NCBI RefSeq assembly: GCF_900102135.1
Contig: NZ_FMVJ01000002.1
Coordinates: 1 to 64,000, forward strand
Direction: 5' to 3'
DNA: 64,000 nucleotides
DNA from: Microvirga guangxiensis
GTDB lineage: Bacteria > Pseudomonadota > Alphaproteobacteria > Rhizobiales > Beijerinckiaceae
Shown here: one piece after another, positions 52,647-62,072 of the stretch
Position numbering within the stretch: position 1 is the stretch's first letter
How the letters are laid out: every line of letters begins with the position of its first letter
Position numbers and translations under genes: made by a program
The notes under the pieces: model-generated
The model's database searches: none
What the model saw: the letters and a program-made list of their open reading frames with translations, nothing else
Told to the model about the DNA's origin: nothing

Positions 52647-55078
52647 GGGTTCGCCCTCGTGCGTCGGGTGTCGCGTGCATGACGGGCGGATCTCTGCCTA
52701 ACCATCGCTTCAGAACGAACCTCTGCTTTACCGTCTGCCAGCGTCACGGTGATCGGCTCGGCTTCCGTCTTGCGGCTTGTGTCACCGTCGGAGAGGAGGC
52801 GCCGGATCTCGCTCATCAGCGTGACCTGCTTCTCGTTGGCCTCGATCCGGCCCTCGACGCGGTCGAGCAGATCGAGCAGCCTGCGCCGATCCGCGGAGGT
52901 GCGCAGGAGCTTCGGCAGCGCGGTGAGCGCCTTTACCGGTTCGAAGTCGACGATATAGGACTGCTCACGGATGATCGCCTGGGCAACCTCCGCCGGCATA
53001 TCGAGCAAGCCGATCTCTTTGCCAACGAGTTCGCGCGCGCGCTTCATGGTCGATAGCCTGCGTCGGCCTGTGCCGGCCTTCATCAATAGGAGCGCCGCCC
53101 GGACCATGCCCCTCGTCGCGTCGCCCTCCTCGATATGCGTCAGCGCATCCTTCACCGGCGGAGCATTCCGCACATCGTTGAGCTCCTCAGGAACAGCCTC
53201 TTTCTCCTCCACGGCCATGCCGATGCCAGCCGGACCGTAGGTGCGGAAAAATGTGTTCTCGACCGTTGCATCGCGAAGGTCTCGATAAAGGTCCCATGAA
53301 GCGGAGGTCACAGCGGCGGTCCATTGCTCCATCATGGTCATCGGGCCATCGCTGTTGCGTGACACCCGGTTCGCCCGCGCCATGTCCGCCATGCCTTTCA
53401 GCGGCCACAGGAACGGATTAAGATCGGACACCGCCCAGCGCTGCGCCCGTTGCGGGTGCATGGCCCGTCTCATGGCCGCTCCAGTGGGTGTTACGGTTGC
53501 CGTCATGGCAGGATGGACGAAGGTCTCATAGGCGGAGACGAGCGCTTCCGACGTCTTCTCGACTGCTTGGAATGGCATCTCGTCCTTGCGGCTGTATCTC
53601 TGCAGAACCTGAAGGTCCTCGACCCGACGCTCGGTGAGAAGCACGTCGTAGCGCACGCTTCCGTTGTCGCTCTGCTCCTCGACCTGCATTCCGTAAAGGC
53701 CGGGCGGCAGATGTTCGATGTAGCCGATCAGGTCGGTGATCTGGGTGTACTCGCGCTTGGCGACCGACCCAGAGACGAAGATGCCGAGATGGCCAACGCT
53801 CTCGTGCATCAGACCGACGATCACTTGCCCGTTCGCCTTGAGAGCTTCCGTGGTCGGATAAAGGTCGGCGACCCAGTTGAAAGCCTGCTGCGGCGGCGTG
53901 ATGTTGTCCCCGAGTGATGCGAACAGGATGATCGGCGACTTGACCGCCCGCAGGTCGAAGGCGCGTCCCTCGGACCATTCGGCATCGCCATCGGCCAGAT
54001 TGTTGCCGACGAACAGGTTCTCGACGATCCAGCGGATCTCCTGCCTGTTCATCAGGAAGAACCCGCCCCACCAGCGCTCGAACTCCAGGAAGCGCTCCGG
54101 CTCCGTGTCGATCTTCGAAAAGAGCGTGTAGTACTTGTCGAAGTAGGTGTTTGCCGGATTGAGGTACTCGAAGTTCTCGACGAGGTAGGCGCCATCGAAC
54201 GTGCCCGCGCCGAGATCGCTGGCCAGGAGCGCAGGCCAGGCGCCGCCGAGCATGCCGCCGGCATAGCGCATCGGGTTCTCGCCGTCGTTGCCCGCCCAGT
54301 ACGACATCGGCGCACCGTTGATGACGATGGGTCCTACCAGGTCAGGCTCCATAGCGCCGACGAGCATGGATGCCCATCCTCCCTGGCAGTTGCCGAACAG
54401 GACAGGCTTGCGAGTCTTCGGATGGCGGCCGCCGACGATGCGAAGGAACTCGGCCTCAGCGCGAGAAACATCCGCCAGCGTCTGCTCAGGCATCGGCTCG
54501 GGGAAGAAAATCACGCAGTACACCGGGTGCCCCGCCTTGAGTGCTACGCCGACCTGCGAGTCCTGTTTGAATCCGCCGATGCCAGGACCATGGCCCGCCC
54601 GTGGATCGATGATGACGAAGGGTCGGAGTTCGGGATCGGTCTGGATGCCCTCCGGCGGGACGATGCGCACGAGAGCGTAGTTCACAGGACGCTCGAAGGT
54701 GCGCGCATCTGCGACCATCTGCCAGTCGAAGTCCAGCAGCGGCGGCTTGCCCGCCTTCTCGTGCTCGACCCAGTTGTTGCCACGCTGGCGCAGCGTGTCC
54801 CAGAACAGGATCGAGCGCTGGGTGAAGTCGACCCAGTAGGAGCTGACATCACGCAAGACATCCAGCGGCGACGTCACACGGAACGGCTCATCTCGCAATG
54901 GCTCGCTCGCGGCCCTCACCGCATCGAGATAGCGCTGCGCGGCCTGCGCGTACCGCTCCTGGTAGACTTCCGTGACCTTCGTCTGCGCTTGGGCGAGTTG
55001 CTCCAACCCTGACTGGACACGGTCCTCGCTGCGCTCGACCTTTGGTTCGACCCGTTGCGTTGCAGTTTGCATTGCCAT
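52643..55078 (-). CDS. DUF3141 protein, PHA-synthase-like alpha/beta-hydrolase
   Basis: An 811-residue protein. Residues 1-90 are helical; about 120-480 is an alpha/beta-hydrolase with a GNCQGGW box (nucleophile-type Cys as in PhaC synthases rather than Ser) and FVIIDPRAGHGPGIGGFK; about 640-760 is a helical region that recalls TerB-like domains, followed by a Lys/Arg/Thr-rich tail. DUF3141 proteins are annotated as 3-hydroxyalkanoate synthetases, but their activity is not established. It overlaps fabI by 4 bp and is 30 bp from the upstream hypothetical gene. AGGTGG lies before the ATG. Confidence 0.88.
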   Translation of the reverse strand: MAMQTATQRVEPKVERSEDRVQSGLEQLAQAQTKVTEVYQERYAQAAQRYLDAVRAASEPLRDEPFRVTSPLDVLRDVSSYWVDFTQRSILFWDTLRQRGNNWVEHEKAGKPPLLDFDWQMVADARTFERPVNYALVRIVPPEGIQTDPELRPFVIIDPRAGHGPGIGGFKQDSQVGVALKAGHPVYCVIFFPEPMPEQTLADVSRAEAEFLRIVGGRHPKTRKPVLFGNCQGGWASMLVGAMEPDLVGPIVINGAPMSYWAGNDGENPMRYAGGMLGGAWPALLASDLGAGTFDGAYLVENFEYLNPANTYFDKYYTLFSKIDTEPERFLEFERWWGGFFLMNRQEIRWIVENLFVGNNLADGDAEWSEGRAFDLRAVKSPIILFASLGDNITPPQQAFNWVADLYPTTEALKANGQVIVGLMHESVGHLGIFVSGSVAKREYTQITDLIGYIEHLPPGLYGMQVEEQSDNGSVRYDVLLTERRVEDLQVLQRYSRKDEMPFQAVEKTSEALVSAYETFVHPAMTATVTPTGAAMRRAMHPQRAQRWAVSDLNPFLWPLKGMADMARANRVSRNSDGPMTMMEQWTAAVTSASWDLYRDLRDATVENTFFRTYGPAGIGMAVEEKEAVPEELNDVRNAPPVKDALTHIEEGDATRGMVRAALLLMKAGTGRRRLSTMKRARELVGKEIGLLDMPAEVAQAIIREQSYIVDFEPVKALTALPKLLRTSADRRRLLDLLDRVEGRIEANEKQVTLMSEIRRLLSDGDTSRKTEAEPITVTLADGKAEVRSEAMVRQRSARHARDTRRTRANP

Positions 55079-55108
55079 CGTCCACCTAACGAAGGTTGCA
55101 GGACAGGA

Positions 55109-55618
55109 TCAGCGTTTTGTATCGCCCCACTTGAGGAAGAAGCCGACATCCCCTGGCATCCCGCCCGGCCACTCGATGATCAAGGCGCTGAGCTTGAATC
55201 CGGCATCCCGGAGCTGGTCGCGCCACAGTTCGTAGGCCTGGCGCGGCCTCCCGGTGAGGGTGTCGGGCCATGCCGGATCAGAGTTGTTGATCGCGCGGCC
55301 GTGGTCGGTGCACAGCGTGTTGGGGAACCGCATCACCATGAGCTCGGTCTGACCCCGCTCCGCCGCCGCCTTCAGCTTCGCCTTCAACGGCTGCAGGATG
55401 TCCTTCAGGCGCTCCGGCGTCAGGTCGATGGGCTCGGCCATCCGCTTGATCAGGTCCTGGCGCGCCTTCTCGGCGCGGTCCATGCCGTCCAGCGACTTGG
55501 ACGCCTTCGCCATCTGCATCTCGGTCATGTAGGTCCGCAGATCCGCAGCCGACATGAACGTCTCGTCCGCAAGCTCCTGTCGGGCCTTCTCGTCTGGCCT
55601 GGTCTTCAACGTTTCCAT
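55109..55618 (-). CDS. Conserved-operon hypothetical protein
   Basis: A 169-residue, probably cytoplasmic protein. N-terminal residues 1-85 are helical (AADLRTYMTEMQMAKASKSL, LTPERLKDILQPLKAKLKAA); the C-terminal half is beta-rich (ELMVMRFPNTLCTDHGRAINN, KLSALIIEWPGGMPGDVGFFLKW). I recall similar proteins next to DUF3141 and ackA in Hyphomicrobiales genomes, but I know no function. It is 17 bp from ackA and 30 bp from the DUF3141 gene. Confidence 0.7.
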   Translation of the reverse strand: METLKTRPDEKARQELADETFMSAADLRTYMTEMQMAKASKSLDGMDRAEKARQDLIKRMAEPIDLTPERLKDILQPLKAKLKAAAERGQTELMVMRFPNTLCTDHGRAINNSDPAWPDTLTGRPRQAYELWRDQLRDAGFKLSALIIEWPGGMPGDVGFFLKWGDTKR

Positions 55619-55635
55619 GACAACAACCTCCCTGT

Positions 55636-56844
55636 TCAGGATGCGAGTTTGGCTTGCATGCCGCCGAGCACGCTTCGCGTCTGCCGAGCGATCACGAGTT
55701 CTTCGTTAGTGGGGATGACCCACGCCATGGGGCCGTCTCCGGAAGAGATGCATGGGCCTCCGGTGCGGTTGATGGCGTCATCGAGTGTGAGTCCAGTCCA
55801 GGCAAGACCGGCCATTACCTCAGCGCGGGTCGCCACATCATTCTCGCCGATACCGGCCGTGAAGACGAGACCGTCGATGCCGCCCAGAGCTGCGACGAGT
55901 GAGCCGATTTCACGCGTGATGCGATACACGAACATGTCGATGGCACGCTTGGCATCGGCATTGGTCGCGGCATGGCCCCGCAACACGCGCATGTCGTTTG
56001 AGAGGCCGGACACGCCAAGCAATCCCGATCTCTTGTAAAGCACGCCTTCGGCCTCATCCGGACTGAGCTTCATTTCCCGCAGCATGTAGAAGACGACGCC
56101 TGCGTCGATGGCGCCGCAGCGGGTTCCCATCGGAAGTCCATCGAGGGCCGAGAAGCCCATGGTCGTTGCGACGCTGACGCCATCCTTGAGTGCGCACAGG
56201 CTGGCGCCATTGCCGAGATGGGCGACGATCACCCGCCCCTCCGCAAGGCGTGGCTCATAGTCCTTGAGCACGGACGAGATGTAATCGTAGGAGAGACCGT
56301 GGAAGCCGTAGCGCCGCACGCCGCTCTCGCGCATCTCGCGCGGCAGGGCGAACAAGGTGGCGATGTCGGACTGGGTCTGGTGGAAGGCGGTGTCGAAGCA
56401 GGCAACCTGCGGCATCCCCGGCAGGCGCCGGCGCACGATCCGAATCGGCTCGAGGTTGTGCGGCTGATGCAACGGCGCGAGCGGCACCAGCAGCTCAAGC
56501 CGCTGGACGACGGATTCGTCAACCAGCACCGGAGCAGAGAAGGTCTCGCCGCCATGGACGACGCGATGCCCGATGGCCACGGGCTTGCGCTCCTCCCGAA
56601 ACTGGCTCAGCCACGAGACGAGGTGCATCAGCGCCTCCTCGTGCCCAGTTTGGTTGCCCCCGACCCATGTCTTTTCCTCGAGGATCGTCCCGTCGGCGTC
56701 CTTGACAATGAAATGCGCGGTGTCCCCTAGGCCTTCGTAGAGCCCCTTCCACACGAGCTGCGGCTCCGCGCCGTCGAGCATGTCGTAGACCTGGAACTTG
56801 AGGCTCGATGATCCCGCGTTGAGGACGATGAGGACGGGCGTCAT
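55636..56844 (-). CDS. ackA: Acetate kinase
   Basis: A 402-residue acetate kinase: NAGSSSLKFQVYD at the N-terminus, ATP/phosphate motifs AHLGNGASLCALKDG and VFTAGIGENDVATRAEV, and the substrate-site Arg in HRVVHGG. It converts acetyl phosphate and ADP to acetate and ATP (or the reverse) in the cytoplasm. It is 3 bp from pta, in the order pta-ackA. Length is normal. Its operon is controlled by operator F, so acetyl-phosphate flux should follow the regulon signal. Confidence 0.97.
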   Translation of the reverse strand: MTPVLIVLNAGSSSLKFQVYDMLDGAEPQLVWKGLYEGLGDTAHFIVKDADGTILEEKTWVGGNQTGHEEALMHLVSWLSQFREERKPVAIGHRVVHGGETFSAPVLVDESVVQRLELLVPLAPLHQPHNLEPIRIVRRRLPGMPQVACFDTAFHQTQSDIATLFALPREMRESGVRRYGFHGLSYDYISSVLKDYEPRLAEGRVIVAHLGNGASLCALKDGVSVATTMGFSALDGLPMGTRCGAIDAGVVFYMLREMKLSPDEAEGVLYKRSGLLGVSGLSNDMRVLRGHAATNADAKRAIDMFVYRITREIGSLVAALGGIDGLVFTAGIGENDVATRAEVMAGLAWTGLTLDDAINRTGGPCISSGDGPMAWVIPTNEELVIARQTRSVLGGMQAKLAS

Positions 56845-56847
56845 GGC

Positions 56848-57828
56848 TCAGATCTCCGGAAGGGCGAGTTGCCTGCGCTGCGCGTCGGCCACGAGCGAGG
56901 CTACGGCGCAGGAAGCGAGTCGCGTGATCGTCGAGTCGGCCCGGCTTGTAAGGATGACCGGCACGCGGGCGCCGAGCACGATGCCAGCTGCATCCGCATC
57001 GGCCAGGAAGGTCAGGCTCTTGGCCAACATGTTGCCGGCTTCGAGATCGGGAACGACGAGTACATTGGCTTGGCCAGCTACCGGCGACTGGATCTTCTTG
57101 ATCGCCGCGGCACCAAGATCGATTGCATTGTCGAGGGCCAGCGGACCGTCGAGGATGCCGCCGGTGATCTGCCCGCGGTCAGCCATCTTGCACAAGGCCG
57201 CCGCCTCGATGGTCGAGGGCACCTTCGGATTGACGGTTTCCATTGCCGACAGAATCGCAACGCGCACTGGATCGACCCGGAGAGCGCGAGCAAGGTCTAT
57301 GGCATTCTGCACGATGTGGACCTTGTCCTCCAACGTCGGCGCGATGTTCACCGCCGCATCCGTGATGATGAGCGCAGTCTCATGGCCGGGAACGTCCATG
57401 ACGAAGCAATGACTGATGCGGCGCGCGGTCCGCAGGCCGCCTTCGCGCCGAACTATGGCGCCCATGAGCTCGTCCGTGTGGAGGCTGCCTTTCATCAGGG
57501 CCTCGGCTTCTCCAGCCTTGACGAGCTCAACCGCCTTGTCGGCCGCCGCATGGCTGTGCGTGGCTTCGACGATCCGGACAGGAGGCATATCCCTGTTGAG
57601 GGCAGCAGCAGCGGCGCGGATCTTGTCTGGCGGTCCCACCAGGATCGGCTCGATCAGGCCGAGCTCGACCGCTTCGAACACCGCACCCATGGAGGCCGCA
57701 TCGCAAGGGTGAGCTACGGCCACCTTCAGTTTGGGAAGCGACTGGGCCGTTGTGATGAGCCGGTCGTATTTCTCGTGCCGCCGCTGTCCCTGCTGAGACG
57801 TGTTTGGGGCTGAAACCGCAACCGTCAT
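56848..57828 (-). CDS. pta: Phosphate acetyltransferase (phosphotransacetylase)
   Basis: A 326-residue enzyme from ATG 57828 (MTVAVSAPNTS), with GGAGG 6 bases upstream; the longer upstream reading lacks a binding site. It is of the short PTA_PTB type: AVAHPCDAASMGAVFEAVELG, EALMKGSLHTDELMGAI, LDGPLALDNAIDLGAA and DLEAGNMLAKSLTFLADADAAGI. It interconverts acetyl-CoA plus phosphate and acetyl phosphate. Phosphate butyryltransferase activity cannot be excluded from sequence. It heads an eight-gene operon to about 49808 and is driven by operator F. Confidence 0.93.
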   Translation of the reverse strand: MTVAVSAPNTSQQGQRRHEKYDRLITTAQSLPKLKVAVAHPCDAASMGAVFEAVELGLIEPILVGPPDKIRAAAAALNRDMPPVRIVEATHSHAAADKAVELVKAGEAEALMKGSLHTDELMGAIVRREGGLRTARRISHCFVMDVPGHETALIITDAAVNIAPTLEDKVHIVQNAIDLARALRVDPVRVAILSAMETVNPKVPSTIEAAALCKMADRGQITGGILDGPLALDNAIDLGAAAIKKIQSPVAGQANVLVVPDLEAGNMLAKSLTFLADADAAGIVLGARVPVILTSRADSTITRLASCAVASLVADAQRRQLALPEI

Positions 57829-57936
57829 GATTGCCTCCGCGCTGTGCTGCCAGTGGGCGGCCCTAATGGGTCGCCCATGCCGCCGGATCGGCTCCCGTGC
57901 CCGGTGTCGCGGTTGTCCGGCTTGTTTGGTGAGACG

Positions 57937-57999
57937 AGTATGATCCACCCGGCATTCGCTGCTTGACCCGATGAGCCAACGTTTTGACAGTTTGGGACT
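57937..57999 (-). promoter_or_regulatory. Operator F: 16-5-16 direct-repeat element with -10 hexamer
   Basis: Read toward pta: repeat 1 AGTCCCAAACTGTCAA, spacer AACGT, repeat 2 TGGCTCATCGGGTCAA, then GC; CATACT (57937-57942) starts 20 bases after repeat 2. The pta start is 108 bp further. Confidence 0.86.
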
Positions 58000-58094
58000 G
58001 CCCGGCTGGAAATGAGCGCCGCCTCTGTCTTGCTTGGTCTGGAATAGGAGCAGCGGAGTTGTCCGCCTCCTCCTGAAAGAGGCCGATGGTCAGA

Positions 58095-58553
58095 TCAGAT
58101 ACACTTGTCCGACTGGCTCGGCAGGCTGCAGGAGTCTCGATCCGCGCGAGAGCGGTGCGCCTTTCGCAACCGCACTTTCAGGGCTGGGGGATGGCTGGCG
58201 CGCCACGCCGATGGGGTCTGCCCTGACCAGCGTCGGAAGGCCCGCGTGAAGGCGCTCGGCTCTGAGTACTTGAGGGCTGCAGCAACCTGACTGAGCGCCA
58301 TGTCGGTGTTCTGCAGCAACTGACATGCGATCTCGAAGCGAACCTCATTCGCCACCTGTCGGAATGCGAGTCCCTCGGTGCGCAGGTGTCGGGTCAGCGT
58401 GCGGCGGTGCATCGAAAAGAGACGGGCGACCGTAGCGGCGGAACAGGTATCCCTCAACAGTTCGGTCCGAAGCAGTCGGCGCAGATCCGCAGTGAGCGGG
58501 CCGGAATCGCTTGGTGCCGGCTCGTCTGCCCTGCGGGTGGATGGCATCTCCAT
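58095..58553 (-). CDS. Stand-alone AraC-family DNA-binding domain
   Basis: A 152-residue protein that contains only the two-helix-turn-helix AraC DNA-binding domain (about residues 20-120: TVARLFSMHRRTLTRHLRTEG in the first HTH, LSQVAAALKYSEPSAFTRAFRRWSGQTP in the second) and a Cys/Arg-rich tail. No N-terminal sensor is present and none is decayed upstream: the 70 bp before the ATG (start region GGGGAG) is promoter, with operator G directly there. The domain resembles that of the full-length regulator at 62144-63250. It could act as a constitutive activator, competitor or feedback brake. Confidence 0.88.
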   Translation of the reverse strand: MEMPSTRRADEPAPSDSGPLTADLRRLLRTELLRDTCSAATVARLFSMHRRTLTRHLRTEGLAFRQVANEVRFEIACQLLQNTDMALSQVAAALKYSEPSAFTRAFRRWSGQTPSAWRASHPPALKVRLRKAHRSRADRDSCSLPSQSDKCI

Positions 58554-58598
58554 CGCTTCTCCCCTTCCCGACAGGTCTGCCGCTGCAGAACCGAACTC

Positions 58599-58661
58599 AT
58601 CTTATCCGCTCACGATCCGCTTGCTTGACCGCTTTGGACTTTCTTTTGACAGTTCGGGAAA
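58599..58661 (-). promoter_or_regulatory. Operator G: 16-5-16 direct-repeat element with -10 hexamer
   Basis: Read toward the short AraC gene: repeat 1 TTTCCCGAACTGTCAA, spacer AAGAA, repeat 2 AGTCCAAAGCGGTCAA, then GC; TAAGAT (58599-58604) starts 20 bases after repeat 2. It implies control of this regulator by the regulon itself. Confidence 0.85.
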
Positions 58662-58678
58662 GCGGGCGTGATCTTCAG

Positions 58679-60868
58679 CTATGCACTCTCTTCGGGTGGA
58701 GCTCCTTTGACGAGTTTAAGAGCCTGCCGGGCAGCGGCGGGCTCGGCCTCGTCGCGGCCTGCCACCTGCACGGTGGGCAACGCGAACCTGATCCCGTTCT
58801 CGTCGAAGGCCTTCTTGATCAGTGCCAGGGCCCGGCGACGGATAACGAACTGCTCGCCGGGCTTGGTCATCATCTTGAGGCGAATCTGGATACCGTAATC
58901 GCCGAACTGCTCGACACCCTGCATCTTGAGCGGCTCGATGATGTGAGGCGCGAACTCGGGATCCTCCGCCAGATCCTTGCCGATCTGCTTGATCAGCTTC
59001 TTCGCTTTGTCGAAGTCGGAATCATAGGATACGCCGACGGTCAGCTTGTCGATCACCCAGTCGCGGCTCATATTCTCTACCGCCCCAAGTTGTCCGTACG
59101 GGATCGTGAAAACAGGACCGCGATGGTGCCGCAGCTTCACCGAGCGGAAGCCCAGTTTTTCCACGGTGCCCTTGTAGCTGCCGCTCTGGATGTACTCCCC
59201 GACTCGAAAGGCATCATCGAGCAGGTAGAAGATCCCGCTGATGATGTCCCTGACCAGCGTCTGCGAGCCGAAGCCAATGGCGACGCCAAAAATGCCTGCG
59301 CCTGCGATCAGCGGGCCGATGTCCACTCCGAGGGACGAGAGAGTCATCAGCACTGCTACGGCGGCCAGAATGATGAAGGCCGCCATCCGGAACATCGGCA
59401 GCAAGGTTCTGACCCGTGCTTGACTGAGGGCGGCCTCGCTGCCGGAAGGAGCCTCAGCCTGCAGGCGCGACAGGCGCAGGTCGATGTGCGTCTTCACGAT
59501 CTGCCAGATGAGATCCGCAACGAGCAGGATGACAATGCTGCTGAGCGCGCCGCGAACCAGCCGGGTTCCAACCGTGTCGCGGCTGGTCAACTCGACCAGA
59601 TCAACGTTCCAAATCTCTGCCAGGAATAGGGCTGCCGCGACGATCAGGAGCGCCCGGATGCCTCGATCCAGGTAAACAGCGCTCAACCCGGCCTGATTGT
59701 CGGCTTCCGCATTTTCAGAGGGCCGCAGCAAGTGACGGACGGAACGCTGCATGATCTTCACCGCTTGGGGCAGCACGACAACGACGATCAGGAGCCAGAA
59801 CAGACCCATCAGTCCGGCAACCCACAATCCCCACAGCAAGACCAGGTAGAGCGACAGCAGCCACGTTCCAAGGACATGGTGCCGGGGAGGATGTTCGGCC
59901 TTTTCAGTCTCGAGAGTGGTGGACAGCGGCCATCTCCAGACGGCTTCGACCGCCAGCACCAGGAGGCCGAGGCCCAGGACATACGCGACCAGCCTGCGTC
60001 CGTCGGGAGAAAACCCGAGAGCATGCACGAGTTCGACCGTCGCCCAGCCGAACGTGAACCAACCGACGAACAGCACCAGGCGGCGATACCAGAATCGGGC
60101 AGCCCCATCATTGATGGGAATGACACGCAGAGCTGCGGGATCGTGGTAGCCCACCGGCTCAGGCGCGAGCAGGATCCGACCACCCAGAAGAGCAAGCCGC
60201 AGCAGAAGAGCTGCGAACAGATAGGCAAGCACGATCCGCTTGAGCAGAGGCGGCCAATCGAAAACGAGAAACGCGCCGATGCTCCCAATGCCGAAGATAG
60301 CCACATGGGCCAAGCCAAACGCCATGCGTGAGACTGTCACTCGAACACGTTCAGCCGCCGTCTGCACGGGACGGAAGACGCTGCGGTCGTGCGCAGTGAC
60401 CGTGGCCTTCCGGAACAGCCACTCGACTCCGGCGCCGAGGCCAAGAAAGCCGAGTATGAGGATCATGACATCAAGGAGCGATCGGCTGCGAAGCTCCTGT
60501 GCCAGCAGATCCGCGGCCCGCGCAGCCTCCTGAGGGAGACGAGGCACCGCCGCCGCAAGAGCGGCAAGATGCGCCCGCAACGCCTCGACCCGCGTTGCCA
60601 GCATCTGGGAATCCATGCCTTGCGGCTCGGAGGATGTGGGCTCGCGTGGCGGAGCCGCTGACTGTCGCTGCTGATCGATCCAGGTCCGGGTGGCCGGATC
60701 ATCCAGGAGCTTGAGAAGCTCCTGCACCTGCGGCGGCGCAGCCGGAGCCGCGGCGGGCTGCGCGCAGGCGGGACTGGCTCCGACCCGAAACACAACCGTC
60801 AGGATCATCAGCCCCCACAGGGCGCCGGCCACGACCTGGAGACGTCTTACATCCACCGTCTGCTCCAA
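58679..60868 (-). CDS. Mechanosensitive ion channel, MscS family (large, signal-peptide form)
   Basis: A 729-residue protein with an N-terminal signal sequence (about residues 10-35, ending ACAQ), a periplasmic helical region to about 120, then around 10 membrane helices and a C-terminal MscS core. The core has the pore helix VDIGPLIAGAGIFGVAIGFGSQ and the beta domain FRVGEYIQSGSYKGTVEKLG. It releases solutes on osmotic downshock. It begins 10 bp after the gene at 60879 and ends the DUF2092-hypothetical-MscS operon under operator H. The tail after the core (residues 660-729) is Ala/Glu-rich. Confidence 0.93.
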   Translation of the reverse strand: MEQTVDVRRLQVVAGALWGLMILTVVFRVGASPACAQPAAAPAAPPQVQELLKLLDDPATRTWIDQQRQSAAPPREPTSSEPQGMDSQMLATRVEALRAHLAALAAAVPRLPQEAARAADLLAQELRSRSLLDVMILILGFLGLGAGVEWLFRKATVTAHDRSVFRPVQTAAERVRVTVSRMAFGLAHVAIFGIGSIGAFLVFDWPPLLKRIVLAYLFAALLLRLALLGGRILLAPEPVGYHDPAALRVIPINDGAARFWYRRLVLFVGWFTFGWATVELVHALGFSPDGRRLVAYVLGLGLLVLAVEAVWRWPLSTTLETEKAEHPPRHHVLGTWLLSLYLVLLWGLWVAGLMGLFWLLIVVVVLPQAVKIMQRSVRHLLRPSENAEADNQAGLSAVYLDRGIRALLIVAAALFLAEIWNVDLVELTSRDTVGTRLVRGALSSIVILLVADLIWQIVKTHIDLRLSRLQAEAPSGSEAALSQARVRTLLPMFRMAAFIILAAVAVLMTLSSLGVDIGPLIAGAGIFGVAIGFGSQTLVRDIISGIFYLLDDAFRVGEYIQSGSYKGTVEKLGFRSVKLRHHRGPVFTIPYGQLGAVENMSRDWVIDKLTVGVSYDSDFDKAKKLIKQIGKDLAEDPEFAPHIIEPLKMQGVEQFGDYGIQIRLKMMTKPGEQFVIRRRALALIKKAFDENGIRFALPTVQVAGRDEAEPAAARQALKLVKGAPPEESA

Positions 60869-60878
60869 TCATGGCTGG

Positions 60879-61178
60879 CTACGGGCAGCGGTAAACGATC
60901 TGGCCGTAGGCGTTCACAACCTGCTGGCATCCCGGAGCGGCATAGTAGTATGTCCCCGCAGCGGCGGCTCCTGCAGCCGTTCCGTAGGCGACAGCCCGGC
61001 GAGTGGTCCGCCGCGCCACGCCGGCATAGCTCATGGGCGTCGCCGGGCGCCCCACCCTCGCCTCCGCTTGACTGATGAACGGCCCGGACGGAAGGAAACC
61101 ATCACCGCTCCAGAGCAGAGCAGCACCGCCGGCGATGAGCGCGAGCGCAGCACGACCCACGTATATGAGAATGTTCAT
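60879..61178 (-). CDS. Small secreted protein in the mscS operon
   Basis: A 99-residue protein with a hydrophobic N-terminus (MNILIYVGRAALALIAGGA) that can be a signal peptide or anchor, a basic mid-section (ARRTTRRAVAYGTAAGA) and a C-terminal YYYAAPGCQQVVNAYGQIVYRCP with two cysteines. The last segment matches a short motif I know from many small secreted alphaproteobacterial proteins (GxxxYxCP-type ends). It overlaps the DUF2092 gene by 4 bp and lies 10 bp before mscS. Function unknown. Confidence 0.72.
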   Translation of the reverse strand: MNILIYVGRAALALIAGGAALLWSGDGFLPSGPFISQAEARVGRPATPMSYAGVARRTTRRAVAYGTAAGAAAAGTYYYAAPGCQQVVNAYGQIVYRCP

Positions 61179-61987
61179 TTTGCACCTCCGAGAACGACAC
61201 CGGCCGGGATGTCATCGATGTCGTTGAGCATGGTAATCGCAACACCGCTGGAGCCTTCCGGCGGTTTGAACGAGAAGGCGTCCTGTGCCTGACTGACGCC
61301 GGTCTTCCAGTCTCGGAGCCGTAGCGTGTACTGAGGCGCTGCACCGACCGCCTTGCTGGTGACGACGTATTTGCGGGGCACCGGCCGGTCACCCACCTCG
61401 ACCCAGATCTGCCAGTCGGTATCGAGATTGCGGAAGGCGAGATGCTCGCACTCGACACCCTCCACGACACCGCGACCAATGTGCTTGGCCTCTAGCACCC
61501 CAGCCATCAGCTCCTCATAGGGCTTCGACAGCAGAAGATCGGCCCCTGGAATTTCGACCGGAGCCTCGTTCCGGAGCCGGTCAACGACCTCGTCGAAAGT
61601 ACCGGCGGCGGGCACCTGGGCAAACCTCTTGCCGCCGCGGTCAAAGACCGTCACGGTGGAACCGTCAGAGATCAACTCGACCTCGGCGTAGCCGCCGGTT
61701 CGGCTGACACGGAACTTGTTCGGACGGTTCATGGTGACATCGCCTGAGGCGCTGAACTGGATCTTCTCGACGGCCGGTGTCACGACCTCGACATCGGCAT
61801 CGTACTTCAGGGACAGGTTTTCCTGACGACTGACGTAGTCCGACATGGCCTTCAGGATGTTCTGAGCGGCACCGTCCTCCGCCCGCGCGGCAGACGCAGA
61901 TGCGCCAATGACGGCCATGCCTGCGAGAAGGCCCAACGCGGATTTCATGGGCACACCACCAAGACGCAAACAGATCATTCGGTTCAT
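61175..61987 (-). CDS. DUF2092-family periplasmic protein
   Basis: About 270 residues from ATG 61987, with GGGAGG 9 bases upstream; a Met 13 codons later has no binding site. The signal peptide is long (to about residue 36, ARAEDG). The mature part matches DUF2092: AAQNILKAMSDYVSRQENLSL near the start, VTMNRPNKFRVSRTGGYAEVEL, and LLLSKPYEELMAGVLEAKHIG. DUF2092 proteins are LolA-like lipoprotein-carrier folds; a lipid- or envelope-handling role is possible. It is first in the operon driven by operator H. Confidence 0.86.
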   Translation of the reverse strand: MNRMICLRLGGVPMKSALGLLAGMAVIGASASAARAEDGAAQNILKAMSDYVSRQENLSLKYDADVEVVTPAVEKIQFSASGDVTMNRPNKFRVSRTGGYAEVELISDGSTVTVFDRGGKRFAQVPAAGTFDEVVDRLRNEAPVEIPGADLLLSKPYEELMAGVLEAKHIGRGVVEGVECEHLAFRNLDTDWQIWVEVGDRPVPRKYVVTSKAVGAAPQYTLRLRDWKTGVSQAQDAFSFKPPEGSSGVAITMLNDIDDIPAGVVLGGAK

Positions 61988-62072
61988 CGTGCGATCCTCC
62001 CTGACCATCCCGCGCGAGCACAGCCGCGGAGCGTCCGAGCTGCTGCTTATGGGATCGGCAGCCGGTCGGATC

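Noticed and set aside
58095..58553. The short AraC gene as a truncated pseudogene
   Set aside because: It has its own binding site and start codon and a regulon-type promoter directly upstream, with no sensor-domain remnant.
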